Shown here: piece after piece, positions 25,327-33,487 of the stretch
Layout of the letters: each line of letters opens with the position of its first letter
Position numbering within the stretch: position 1 is the first letter of the stretch
Assembly: GCF_025318105.1 (NCBI RefSeq)
Contig: NZ_JAOANI010000015.1
Coordinates: 372,001 to 436,000, forward strand
Source: Venatoribacter pacificus
GTDB taxonomy: Bacteria > Pseudomonadota > Gammaproteobacteria > Pseudomonadales > Oceanobacteraceae
Length of the DNA: 64,000 nucleotides
Reading direction: 5' to 3'
Translations under genes and position numbers: made by a program
The notes under the pieces: model-generated
Told to the model about the DNA's origin: nothing
The model's input: the letters and a program-made list of their open reading frames with translations, nothing else
Databases searched by the model: none

Positions 25327-27785
25327 GCGCTGCACAAAAGCCACGCCAGAAACTGATCTCACTTCAGCGGATTTTACTCAGCTGGTCTGTCATCGCTCTG
25401 GGGGTCGCTGCACTGCTGCTCAGCTATTTCCTGTATCAGGCCTCAACCCAGCAGTTCAGCAGTAGCTGGTCGAATAAATTGGAAGCTGAACTGGGAGGCC
25501 TGCGCCTGACGTTGCAGCATCAACTGGCCGAAGAGGAATGGAGCCTCAGCGATCAGACACTCAGCCGCATGGCAACCCGTCCACACGTCCACCACCTGCT
25601 GCTATGGGTCGATGGCAAGGTGAAGCTCTCTACCCGCCGTGCGGATATTGGCCAACCGCTGACGGTTGATCTCACCGCCCTGCATCTGTCGCTGGACACA
25701 AGACAGGTACAGTATTTTCAGGCTGGCGGCGAATTTTACAGCTTGCAGCCGCTTCAGTACCGCACACGCGAGCTGCGGGGAGAGCAGGAGGCTTGGCTGT
25801 TTGCTCATTATGATGCCCGCAGTCAGTACCAGCAGATGTTGCAAAGTACCGGTCTGCGTATTGCCCTGCTGGTTCTGCTGCTGGTGCTTTACACCCTCGG
25901 CCTGCAACGCATTTTACAACGTCAGGTTCTGCGCCCGCTGTATCGCCTGGTGAAGTTCACCCTGACGCTGCAGGCCGGAAAACTGGGGCAAACCATTCAC
26001 TCCGGTACGTCTTCCGAGTTCGCTCATCTGGAAAGGGCATTTAATAACCTGAGCCAACACCTGCAGCATTCAATGCAACAGATTCGCGAACAGCATATGC
26101 GCGACCAGGCCTTTACCCGCGCCTTCCCGGATGTGGCCTTTCTGCTCGATAACGACGGCATTATCCGTGGGCGTTACGGCAGTCTCGACAGTCCGCTGCC
26201 AGCACTGCATAAAGACCTGACCGGCCAGCCTTTTACCTGCTGGCTGCAACCGCACGCCGCCGGACGGATGACAGAAAGCCGTGATCAGGCCCTGCTGTCA
26301 CTGGATATGGAAATTACCGAGTTCCGGCATGAAGATTTTTATATCGAATCACGCATGACGCCTCTGCTCGATAAAAGCCAGACTGGGCAACCCCAGGTAA
26401 ATGGTCTGCTATGGCTGATCCGCGATATATCCGAAGTCAAACGCAAGCAACAGCAAATTGAATATCAGGCCAACTTTGATTCGCTGACCCGGCTTGCCAA
26501 CCGTCGGTTTGCGCTGCTGCACATCGAGAAAAAAATGGCGCACGCCCGCCGCGTAGGAAAATTCGGCGCAGTGCTCTTTATCGATCTGGACCACTTTAAG
26601 AATATCAACGATTCTCTCGGCCACCCGGTGGGCGACAAATTGCTGGTGAAAATGGGCGAGCGCCTGAATCAACTGGTACGCGATGAAGACCTCACCGCGC
26701 GCCTCGGTGGCGATGAGTTTCTGGTGTTATTTGACGAGCTGGGTGACACCCCGGAAGCCGCCGCACAATATGGCAGCGACTGCGCTGAACGACTGCTGGC
26801 CGCCATCCGCGAACCCTTCAATATCGACATCCATTGCTTCCACCTGTCGGCCAGCATCGGCATTGCCGTATTTCCTGCACATCAGGATGAAGCGACCGAC
26901 CTCGTCCGCCAGTCCGATACTGCGATGTACCACGCCAAGGCGCAGGGGCGCAGTGGCATCAGCATTTACACCCAGAATATGCAGCAGGAAACCCAGGACA
27001 AACTCAACCTGTATAACGACCTGCATCAGGCGATCGAACAACAAGCATTTACTCTGGTGTTCCAGCCACAGATAAATGAGCAGACCGAGATCACGGGTGC
27101 CGAAGTGCTGTGCCGCTGGACCAACCGCGGCGTGCCGGTCAGCCCCGAAGTGTTTATCCGGGCGGCGGAGGAAACCCGACTGATTCTGCCGCTGGGGCAA
27201 TGGATTCTGAGTGAAAGCTGCCGCGTGCTGAAACGCTGGCGTCAGCAGAATGTGCTCCCTGAAAGCTTCCGCCGTCTGGCCGTGAACATCAGTCCGGCAC
27301 AGTTTATGGACGAAAACTTCGAACGCTATGTCACCGACCAGGTCAGCGGCAATGACTTATGTTCTGCGCAGCTCGAACTGGAAATTACTGAAAGCATTTT
27401 CCTCGGAAACAAAGACACCATCCGCAGCAAAATGCAGCGCCTGAGCAGCATGGGATTCACCTTTGCCCTGGACGATTTCGGCACCGGCTACTCCTCGCTC
27501 AGCTACCTGCAGCACCTGCCGCTGCACAAACTGAAAATAGACCGCTCCTTTGTGATGGATATTGAAGACAACACACGGCCGGCCCGGATTGTCGATTCCA
27601 TCATTCAGATGGGGCAAAACCTGGGTATGGACATTATCGCCGAAGGCGTCGAACACCAGGCCCAGCGGGACTATCTGCAAAACCATGGTTGCTGCGAATT
27701 TCAGGGCTATCTGTTCAGCCGGCCATTGGCAGAAGATGAGTTTCTTGAGTTTGTACGGCACAATAGCGCTCTGGCCCATCACTGA
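25323..27785 (+). CDS. Membrane GGDEF-EAL c-di-GMP signalling protein
   Basis: An 820-residue inner-membrane receptor. TM1 about 17-37, a periplasmic domain about 40-175, TM2 about 178-196, then HAMP-like (200-250) and PAS-like (265-370) sections. The GGDEF domain (about 380-545) has intact GGDEF at 462-466 and an inhibitory I-site RDED at 453-456. The EAL domain (about 565-810) has the EVL variant at 594-596, ESIF, DDFGTG (717-722), LKIDR and AEGVE. Both activities look possible, making it bifunctional. It is translationally coupled to the binding lipoprotein upstream by a 4-bp ATGA overlap. Ligand-dependent switching between cyclase and phosphodiesterase output is inferred. The HDAC-like gene follows after 11 bp. 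Confidence 0.92.
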   Translation: MSAAQKPRQKLISLQRILLSWSVIALGVAALLLSYFLYQASTQQFSSSWSNKLEAELGGLRLTLQHQLAEEEWSLSDQTLSRMATRPHVHHLLLWVDGKVKLSTRRADIGQPLTVDLTALHLSLDTRQVQYFQAGGEFYSLQPLQYRTRELRGEQEAWLFAHYDARSQYQQMLQSTGLRIALLVLLLVLYTLGLQRILQRQVLRPLYRLVKFTLTLQAGKLGQTIHSGTSSEFAHLERAFNNLSQHLQHSMQQIREQHMRDQAFTRAFPDVAFLLDNDGIIRGRYGSLDSPLPALHKDLTGQPFTCWLQPHAAGRMTESRDQALLSLDMEITEFRHEDFYIESRMTPLLDKSQTGQPQVNGLLWLIRDISEVKRKQQQIEYQANFDSLTRLANRRFALLHIEKKMAHARRVGKFGAVLFIDLDHFKNINDSLGHPVGDKLLVKMGERLNQLVRDEDLTARLGGDEFLVLFDELGDTPEAAAQYGSDCAERLLAAIREPFNIDIHCFHLSASIGIAVFPAHQDEATDLVRQSDTAMYHAKAQGRSGISIYTQNMQQETQDKLNLYNDLHQAIEQQAFTLVFQPQINEQTEITGAEVLCRWTNRGVPVSPEVFIRAAEETRLILPLGQWILSESCRVLKRWRQQNVLPESFRRLAVNISPAQFMDENFERYVTDQVSGNDLCSAQLELEITESIFLGNKDTIRSKMQRLSSMGFTFALDDFGTGYSSLSYLQHLPLHKLKIDRSFVMDIEDNTRPARIVDSIIQMGQNLGMDIIAEGVEHQAQRDYLQNHGCCEFQGYLFSRPLAEDEFLEFVRHNSALAHH

Positions 27786-27796
27786 CGGCGACCGCT

Positions 27797-28711
27797 GTGC
27801 TGCCACTGGTATACCACCCCAACTACTCCTGTCCCTTCCCCGAACAGCACCGCTTTGTGATGTCAAAGTTTGTACGCCTGCATGACTATTGCCGGCAACA
27901 GGGACTGATTGGCCGCAACAACCTGTTTCAGCCGCAGCCAGCATCGCTGACCGACCTCGACATCGCTCACGAACGTTTTTATCTGGAATCGTTGTGCGAC
28001 CAGACACTGGACCCACGCGCCTGGCGGCGTATCGGCCTGCCCTGGAGTCAGGGCTTAATCGACCGCACCCTGACCGCGCCCAACGGCACCCTGTTAACCG
28101 CGCGGCTGGCTTTGCAACACGGCATGGCCTGTCATCTGGCCGGCGGCACCCATCACGCTCACCGTGATTTTGGCTCTGGCTTCTGCCTGATCAATGATCT
28201 GGCCTACTGCGCTCTGACACTGCTGGCGCAGGGCGATGTAGAAAAAGTGCTGATCTTCGATCTGGATGTACATCAGGGCGATGGCACCGCCGCCATTCTG
28301 GCGCATGAGCCACGGGCATTTACCTGCTCCATCCACTGTGAGAAAAACTTTCCCTTCCGCAAATCCAGTAGCGACCTGGATATTGGTCTCGACCAGCACC
28401 TGACTGATCAGCCGTACTTGCAGACGGTGGAAGAAACACTGCTGCGCTTACTGGATGAACACCAGCCCGACCTGGTGCTGTACGACGCCGGCGCCGATAT
28501 CTGGCAGGGCGACGAGCTGGGTCATCTGGATATCAGCTGGGCCGGCGTGCAGCAGCGTGATGAGCTGGTACTCAGCCATTGCCTGCGCCGCCATATTCCG
28601 CTGGCAACCGTGATTGGTGGTGGCTACGACCGTGACCATGCACGCCTCGCCCGCCGCCACGCCATCGTGGTGGAAAGCGCCGCTCATCTGTATCCGCAGT
28701 ATCTGAGCTGA
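27797..28711 (+). CDS. Histone deacetylase superfamily amidohydrolase
   Basis: A 304-residue zinc-dependent deacetylase-fold protein (arginase/deacetylase superfamily). The bacterial members remove acetyl groups from small amines, polyamines or acetoin-pathway proteins. Visible are the HHAHRDFGSGFCLINDLAYCA active-site His region, zinc ligands in IFDLDVHQGDGT and the third ligand Asp in LYDAGADIW, and the C-terminal GGGYD. Start GTG 27797 has little ribosome-binding sequence, but it lies only 11 bp after the GGDEF-EAL stop, so it may be read by coupling. A substrate linked to the upstream sensor pair (for example an acetylated polyamine) is speculation. Confidence 0.85.
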   Translation: MLPLVYHPNYSCPFPEQHRFVMSKFVRLHDYCRQQGLIGRNNLFQPQPASLTDLDIAHERFYLESLCDQTLDPRAWRRIGLPWSQGLIDRTLTAPNGTLLTARLALQHGMACHLAGGTHHAHRDFGSGFCLINDLAYCALTLLAQGDVEKVLIFDLDVHQGDGTAAILAHEPRAFTCSIHCEKNFPFRKSSSDLDIGLDQHLTDQPYLQTVEETLLRLLDEHQPDLVLYDAGADIWQGDELGHLDISWAGVQQRDELVLSHCLRRHIPLATVIGGGYDRDHARLARRHAIVVESAAHLYPQYLS

Positions 28712-28805
28712 GACGCGTAAACAACAAGCAAAGCATCTCCTCCGGCATTTACAGAACCAACGTACAGGATTAGGCTCGGCGCATAATAATGATAAGGACA
28801 ATACT

Positions 28806-29966
28806 TTGCGCCATTTACTCGCCTTTACCCTGATGCTTTTGCTGGCCGCCTGCGGTGGCGACGGCAGCTCCGGCCACTCCTCTGCACCTGACGACAACAC
28901 TCCCGGCGATGGCGGCGATCCGGGCGACGGTGGTGACCCGGGCGATGGCGGTGATCCGGGCGATGGTGGTGATCCGGGCGATGGTGGTGATCCGGGCGAT
29001 GGTGGTGATCCGGGCGATGGTGGTGATCCGGGCGACGGTGGTGATCCGGGCGACGGTGGTGATCCGACCGACCCTGATTGCGGCTACCTGCCACCGGCCG
29101 AGGTCAATCCGACTCAGACACTGGGTAATACAGCAGCAGCGGCAACCTATGACCTGACCGTTTACAACGAACGTACCGAGCTGAATACCGACCTGACCGG
29201 CACCTGGGTGATGGTCAGCAACTATGTACGCACGCAGATACCACGCATCCCTACCGAGCAGGAAACCAGGCATATCCGCCGCAAAAGTGTCTTTGTAATC
29301 CGCGACAATGCCGGCACTCTGGAAGTTGCCAACTGCGCCGCAGGCAGCAGCACGTTCCAAACCCTGCCAGATACAACTGCCGCCTTCTCTTTACCTCTGT
29401 ACAGCAACTCTAATGGCAATGAGTCGCAATTTTTTACGCTGACCAGTAACAGCAAAATGGCAGGCCAGGCTTTGGCGGGTTATACCACGGGCTTTGGTGA
29501 GACCCGTTTCAGTGGTCAGAGTACGGCGGCCATTAAAATATCAGACAGCACCGCTCCCCTTGGCCAGCACTCCCTCACCATCCAATACAATGGCGTCAAC
29601 ATCGATGAGTCGAATCAGCCGGTGTACTGCCTGGTACAGACGCTGGAGCTGAGCGGAACACAGGAATGCGGCGAGGCACCGGCAGCCAGCGAACTGATTC
29701 AGCAACTTCAGACCCGAAGCAGCAGCGGCCTTGGCCTGCTTTTTCTGACAGAGCAGAACGGCAACCTGAAAAGTGCACTGGCACGGGATAGCGGTTGTGT
29801 AAGATTGATATCCCAGCACGAGGGGCTCAGCAACCTGACAGCAACCGCCGATAATCTTCAGTTGGTTCTGAGTGCGGACCTGGGCTCAGCCTCAGCTATT
29901 GGCTGCGGATTAAACAGTTCTCCGGCCGCCACCGGCAGCTACAGCACGGCCCTGACATTGCCCTGA
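28806..29966 (+). CDS. Repeat-bearing lipoprotein (PGDGGD repeats)
   Basis: A 386-residue predicted lipoprotein. Signal of 15 residues with lipobox LAAC, mature start CGGDGSSG. A spacer of nine tandem PGDGGD hexapeptides (about residues 33-86) follows, then a globular beta-rich domain with paired cysteines (from DCGYLPPAEV). The start is TTG 28806, with AAGGA about 9 nt upstream. The acidic Gly/Asp/Pro spacer is likely an extended, possibly calcium-binding stalk carrying the C-terminal domain away from the outer membrane. The domain is not recognised. Its 3' end overlaps the convergent LysR gene by 28 bp. Confidence 0.75.
   Translation: MRHLLAFTLMLLLAACGGDGSSGHSSAPDDNTPGDGGDPGDGGDPGDGGDPGDGGDPGDGGDPGDGGDPGDGGDPGDGGDPGDGGDPTDPDCGYLPPAEVNPTQTLGNTAAAATYDLTVYNERTELNTDLTGTWVMVSNYVRTQIPRIPTEQETRHIRRKSVFVIRDNAGTLEVANCAAGSSTFQTLPDTTAAFSLPLYSNSNGNESQFFTLTSNSKMAGQALAGYTTGFGETRFSGQSTAAIKISDSTAPLGQHSLTIQYNGVNIDESNQPVYCLVQTLELSGTQECGEAPAASELIQQLQTRSSSGLGLLFLTEQNGNLKSALARDSGCVRLISQHEGLSNLTATADNLQLVLSADLGSASAIGCGLNSSPAATGSYSTALTLP
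28902..29063 (+). repeat. Nine in-frame 18-bp tandem repeats
   Basis: Nine head-to-tail 18-bp units, consensus CCGGGCGATGGTGGTGAT, each encoding PGDGGD. Units differ only at third positions, and units 4-7 are identical. Such near-identity at DNA level predicts copy-number variation by slippage, always in frame. Confidence 0.95.
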
Positions 29967-30889
29967 CCTGATACTGCGCCGGGTATCAGCCCGGCCATCT
30001 GTTCTTTCAGCCACATCACCGCCGGGTCACGGCTGGCCTTGCGGTGCCAGTACAGATGCAGCTCCAGTGGTGCCAGTGGTAGCGGTAACGACAGGATGCT
30101 GTAATCAGGCAGCTGCGCGGCCATATTTCGGGCAAAGCTGTGCGGTAGTGTCAGCAGTAAATCGGTCTGCTGCATCACCTGAATCGCGGCATAATAATTC
30201 TGGCAGCGCAGCGCCACCTGCCGCACCTTACCCAGCCGGGTCAGGGCGAAGTCTTCCACCCCCGGCCCTTCGGCGCGGCTGGAAACCAGCACATGCCGGG
30301 CACTCAGGTAAGCGTCCAGATTCCACGTACTTCCCTGTAGCGGATGCCCATTGCGCATCACTACGACCAGCTGCTCTTCGCCAATCGCCTGATGCTCAAT
30401 ATCATCGCCGACCGGCAGCAGTACATCGGCGGCAAAATCGATCTGTCCGGATGACAGCGCGCTTTCCATATCACGCCGCGCCACCCTCACGCTGCGCAAC
30501 TGAATGCCCGGCGCCTGTTGTTGCAGGCGCGCCATTAACAACGGCAGCGCTGTGGCTTCCATCACATCCCGGGAAGCCAGAGTAAACACACGGCTGGCCT
30601 GGGCAGGATCAAAGGCCAGGCCTTCAGTCAGGGTGGATTCCAGATCCTGCAACGCCGCTCTGACACGACCAATAATCGCCTTCGCCAGCGGCGTCGGAGT
30701 CATGCCCTTGCCGGAGCGCTCAAACAGTGGGTCATCAAAGCGTTCACGCAGACGCCCCAGCGCATGACTGACCGCCGGTTGCGACAGATTCAGCTGCTCG
30801 CTGGCGCGGGTCAGATTGCCCTCACGGTAAATCACATCGAAGACCACAAAGAGGTTCAGGTCGACGCGGGAAAGATTCATTTTCTGCAT
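29939..30889 (-). CDS. LysR-type transcriptional regulator
   Basis: A 316-residue LTTR. Helix-turn-helix in residues 10-65 (LNLFVVFDVIYREGNLTRASEQLNLSQPAVSHALGRLRERF), the NodD-like subgroup pattern with DPLFERSGKGMTPT. The effector domain starts near residue 95. ATG 30889 is used; ATG 30880 (MNLSRVDLNL) is an equal candidate. It diverges from the dienoyl-CoA isomerase gene, and their 156-bp spacer holds a good promoter and a 13-bp palindrome. Control of that gene is therefore likely, with a fatty acyl or related effector possible but unproven. Confidence 0.88.
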   Translation of the reverse strand: MQKMNLSRVDLNLFVVFDVIYREGNLTRASEQLNLSQPAVSHALGRLRERFDDPLFERSGKGMTPTPLAKAIIGRVRAALQDLESTLTEGLAFDPAQASRVFTLASRDVMEATALPLLMARLQQQAPGIQLRSVRVARRDMESALSSGQIDFAADVLLPVGDDIEHQAIGEEQLVVVMRNGHPLQGSTWNLDAYLSARHVLVSSRAEGPGVEDFALTRLGKVRQVALRCQNYYAAIQVMQQTDLLLTLPHSFARNMAAQLPDYSILSLPLPLAPLELHLYWHRKASRDPAVMWLKEQMAGLIPGAVSGQGNVRAVL

Positions 30890-30960
30890 GCACTGGCCCG
30901 GCAGTATTCACAAGAGCAATAAGAGTACCATGCGATTCCACACTGGAGTCAGCCGCTTAT

Positions 30961-30990
30961 TTGACCTGCCACACAGCCTCACCCTATATT
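30961..30990 (+). promoter_or_regulatory. Candidate sigma-70 promoter of the dienoyl-CoA isomerase gene
   Basis: TTGACC (30961-30966), 18-bp spacing and TATATT (30985-30990), 55 bp before the ATG at 31046. It overlaps the 13-bp palindrome at 30989-31001. Confidence 0.6.
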
Positions 30991-31001
30991 GACGGCGTCA
31001 A
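30989..31001. promoter_or_regulatory. Palindrome TTGACG-G-CGTCAA (operator candidate)
   Basis: A perfect 13-bp dyad overlapping the -10 end of the candidate promoter, where a repressor would block initiation. Its TTGACG half-sites recall TetR/MerR-type sites of acyl-CoA regulons more than LysR boxes, so the regulator may not be the adjacent LysR. Confidence 0.45.
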
Positions 31002-31045
31002 CATAATCAATAACAACTGCCATCAGACAATCACAAGGATCTGCT

Positions 31046-31900
31046 ATGAGTGCCCAGCCTGAATTCCAGAGCTTTAACGTCAGCGTCGAAAATCACATTG
31101 CTCACGTTCAACTGTGTCGCCCCGATGCCCTGAACTCCATGAACCAGGCTTTCTGGCTGGAGCTGCCGCAATGCATGCGTGCCATTGAGGCCCAGACCGA
31201 TGCGCGGGTGATTGTAATTTCTTCGACCGGCAAGCACTTTTCCGCCGGTATGGACCTGGGCGTGTTCACCAACCCGAAAGCGGTGCCAATGACCGGTGAC
31301 GCCGGGCGTATGGCCGAGAATCTGCGTCGTGTCGTAATGCAATTGCAGGATACCTTAAGCTCACTGGAACAAATCCGTTTACCGGTATTGGCGGCCATTC
31401 AGGGTGGTTGTATCGGTGGTGCGCTGGATATGGTCTGCGCCGCCGACTCCCGCTACTGCTCCGCCGATGCCTACTTCACCATCAAAGAAACCGAACTGGG
31501 CATGACCGCCGACGTTGGCACCTTACAGCGCCTGCCCAAATTGATGCCGCAGGGTGTGGTACGCGAACTGGCCTATACCGGGCGTAAATTCAGCGCGCAG
31601 GAAGCTAAGGCGTTGGGCTTTGTTAATGAAGTGTATGAATCCCAGCAAGCCATGCTCGACGGCGTACTGAGCATTGCAGCTGAAATTGCCAAACACTCGC
31701 CACTGGCGGTCAGTGGCTGCAAAGAGATGCTGAATTACAGCCGTGACCACAGCGTTGAAGACAGCCTGCGCTATATGGCGACCTGGCAGTCAGGCATGTT
31801 CCGCCCGACCGATATGATGAAAACCTTCCAGGCCAAAGCGCAGAAACAACAGGCAGAATACGATGACTTGTTTGCCGTGAAGGGATTGTTTGAGGAGTAA
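31046..31900 (+). CDS. Delta3,5-delta2,4-dienoyl-CoA isomerase (ECH1-like crotonase)
   Basis: A 284-residue crotonase-fold enzyme. It matches the eukaryotic ECH1 subgroup closely: SAGMDLGVF oxyanion segment, GGCIGGALDMVCAADSRYC, and KETELGMTADVGTLQRLPK, which contains the Glu and Asp equivalents of rat ECH1 Glu196 and Asp204. It also shows the late SRDHSVEDSLRYMATWQSGM block. The reaction shifts conjugated double bonds in odd-position unsaturated fatty acyl-CoA so beta-oxidation can proceed. ATG 31046 is preceded by AAGGA. It stands alone under its own promoter, divergent from a LysR gene. No other beta-oxidation genes are adjacent. Confidence 0.9.
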   Translation: MSAQPEFQSFNVSVENHIAHVQLCRPDALNSMNQAFWLELPQCMRAIEAQTDARVIVISSTGKHFSAGMDLGVFTNPKAVPMTGDAGRMAENLRRVVMQLQDTLSSLEQIRLPVLAAIQGGCIGGALDMVCAADSRYCSADAYFTIKETELGMTADVGTLQRLPKLMPQGVVRELAYTGRKFSAQEAKALGFVNEVYESQQAMLDGVLSIAAEIAKHSPLAVSGCKEMLNYSRDHSVEDSLRYMATWQSGMFRPTDMMKTFQAKAQKQQAEYDDLFAVKGLFEE

Positions 31901-31947
31901 AGCGACAGCGGCGGAGTACATACTCCGCCTCACTCAATGAAAGCCAT

Positions 31948-32541
31948 TCAGAAAATAATGCGCAATCCGGTATTGAAGTAATTCATACGAGTCGACACAT
32001 TTAAGCGCTCATCGTTAGTCACTGATTCCATTTCCTGCCATTCAATACGTTTTTCCTGATAGCCAATGTCCAGTTCCACATGCTCGCTCAGAGGAGCAAA
32101 GATGCCAACGCCAATATTGACGGCCGTACCGCTCAGGTCATCATCTCCTGCCACCAGAGAGGCAGTATCGTCGTAATCGTAGGACCCAAGACCAACGGTT
32201 AAGTAAGGCCGGACAGGTTTATTGCCGACGCTGAAAAACAGATTCAGATCCATACCGCTCAGATCATTCCGCGATGTGTCGACATCCATATCGACCTGTG
32301 TTCTGGCAAACTCCAGCCGTACTGCCGGGGAAAACATAATGCCTAACTTAAAATCTTTTATATCCTGATCGTAATGTGTGGTACTGATTTTCTGGTTACT
32401 GTATTCCCAGTCGTGCGAGCCATCACCTGTACCCCAACTCATTCCGAGATACAGACGCACAGGGTCATCAGAAGCAACCGCAGCCAGCGGTAGCAGCCCT
32501 GCAGCAAAAATTAAAGACCAACGGCAAACAACACTGAACAT
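31948..32541 (-). CDS. Small outer-membrane beta-barrel protein
   Basis: A 197-residue exported protein: signal peptide about 1-23 (cleavage AVA-SD), then alternating beta-strands compatible with an 8-stranded barrel (VRLYLGMSWGTG, LEFARTQVDMDV, VRPYLTVGLGSYDYD, VELDIGYQEKRIEW) and a terminal Phe. It resembles the OmpA-like/outer membrane beta-barrel family. ATG 32541 has AAGGAAA upstream. A 19-bp Fur-box-like sequence lies at 32572-32590, so iron-responsive expression is possible. No ligand can be assigned. Confidence 0.72.
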   Translation of the reverse strand: MFSVVCRWSLIFAAGLLPLAAVASDDPVRLYLGMSWGTGDGSHDWEYSNQKISTTHYDQDIKDFKLGIMFSPAVRLEFARTQVDMDVDTSRNDLSGMDLNLFFSVGNKPVRPYLTVGLGSYDYDDTASLVAGDDDLSGTAVNIGVGIFAPLSEHVELDIGYQEKRIEWQEMESVTNDERLNVSTRMNYFNTGLRIIF

Positions 32542-32571
32542 AAACTTTCCTTAGTAAAAACACGCATAATA

Positions 32572-32590
32572 ATTAATGCAAATCATTATT
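32572..32590 (-). promoter_or_regulatory. Fur-box-like site upstream of the OMP gene
   Basis: ATTAATGCAAATCATTATT agrees at 14 of 19 positions with the classical GATAATGATAATCATTATC Fur box. It lies 31-49 bp upstream of the ATG, in an AT-rich promoter region with TTGCAC further upstream. Confidence 0.45.
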
Positions 32591-32727
32591 TTTATACTTA
32601 TAAAGTGCAAGTACTTACTAAAAGATCACTGCGCTAAAACCGTATAGCCTAATACTTGCCGGGCTTAGCGCGGATCTGCTCGCACTTGTGTATACACGCA
32701 GCACGCTGCGTATTCCAGCAGGCATAA

Positions 32728-32759
32728 AAAACCCACACTGCTTTCTACAGAGTGGGTTT
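32728..32759 (-). terminator. Terminator hairpin, distal copy
   Basis: On the minus strand AAACCCAC-x-CTG pairs with CAG-x-GTGGGTTT around a 7-nt loop and is followed by a U-run. Near-duplicate of the hairpin at 32859-32890. Confidence 0.75.
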
Positions 32760-32858
32760 CTTTTGCAGAAACTCAGTGTTTGCCGAGTTTTGCTCGGGAC
32801 TGCTGGACTTGTTATAGCCGCAGCTAAGCTGCGTTCCGGCAGAAATCCAGGCATAAAA

Positions 32859-32890
32859 AAACCCACGCTGCATTTCTACAGAGTGGGTTT
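32859..32890 (-). terminator. Terminator hairpin, proximal copy (atp operon)
   Basis: Same stem as the distal copy, with an 8-nt loop and seven U on the minus strand. It is the first intrinsic terminator after atpC (stop at 32993), about 100 nt downstream. Confidence 0.8.
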
Positions 32891-32992
32891 CTTTTGCAGA
32901 AACTCAGTGTTTGTCGAGTTTTGCTCGGGACTGCTGGACTTGTTATAGCCGCAGCTGAGCTGCGGCATCCAGCACAAACACTAATTATAAAC

Positions 32993-33421
32993 TTAGTGCT
33001 TACCGAGTTTTGCGCGGATCTGCTGGATGGTACGCAGCTGAGCCGCAGCTTCTGCCAACTGAGTAAGCGCACGAGAGTAATCAAAGTCTGCACCCTGATT
33101 CTCAATCGCCTGCTCAGCGTGTTTCTTAGCTTCCATAGCCGCTGCTTCGTCGATGTCGCTTGCGCGCACCGCCGTATCAGCCAGTACGGTTACTGTATTG
33201 GGCTGAACTTCCAGATAACCGCCAGAGACGTAAACAACCTCTTCTTCGCCGTTTTGCTTAACAATACGGACCGGACCTGGTTTCAGTGGGGTCAGCAGCG
33301 CTGCGTGGCCGGGTTCAATACCCAGATCACCCAGTACACCGGACGCCACAACACGCTCTACCAGGCCAGAGAACAGATTCTCTTCGGCGCTGACGATATC
33401 GCAGTGGACGGTAATCGCCAT
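32993..33421 (-). CDS. atpC: ATP synthase epsilon subunit
   Basis: A 142-residue subunit of the F1 central stalk that also inhibits ATP hydrolysis. N-terminal beta-sandwich (MAITVHCDIVSAEENLFSGLVERV, GDLGIEPGHAALLTPLKPGPVRI) and two C-terminal helices (DEAAAMEAKKHAEQAIENQ...). Last gene of the atp operon, 66 bp after atpD. Its 3' end is the parent of the tandem repeats at 32650-32992, an unusual feature of this locus. Confidence 0.97.
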   Translation of the reverse strand: MAITVHCDIVSAEENLFSGLVERVVASGVLGDLGIEPGHAALLTPLKPGPVRIVKQNGEEEVVYVSGGYLEVQPNTVTVLADTAVRASDIDEAAAMEAKKHAEQAIENQGADFDYSRALTQLAEAAAQLRTIQQIRAKLGKH

Positions 33422-33487
33422 AATCTTTCCCTCAGACTGAGGAGGCCGGGGAGCGGACTACACTACTCGCTCCCTGACCCGCCCAAG

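Larger units (their letters stand above)
32650..32992 (-). repeat. Degenerate tandem copies of the atpC 3' end plus terminator
   Basis: About 340 bp beyond atpC consist of repeats of roughly 130 bp. Each has, on the minus strand, a sequence resembling the last ~40 nt of atpC followed by a terminator hairpin. The copy at 32771-32808 matches the true atpC end (32991-33028) at about 32 of 38 positions. The copies at 32771 and 32902 are almost identical to each other for over 60 bp. A third, more decayed copy starts near 32657. No protein is supported across these repeats. Confidence 0.8.

Noticed and set aside
28902..29063. CRISPR-like repeat array
   Set aside because: Repeats are contiguous 18-bp coding units without spacers and stay in frame in a lipoprotein gene.
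32618..33105. Minus-strand open frames across the atpC repeats
   Set aside because: They read through terminator hairpins and share repeated peptides only because the DNA is repeated; no start signals.
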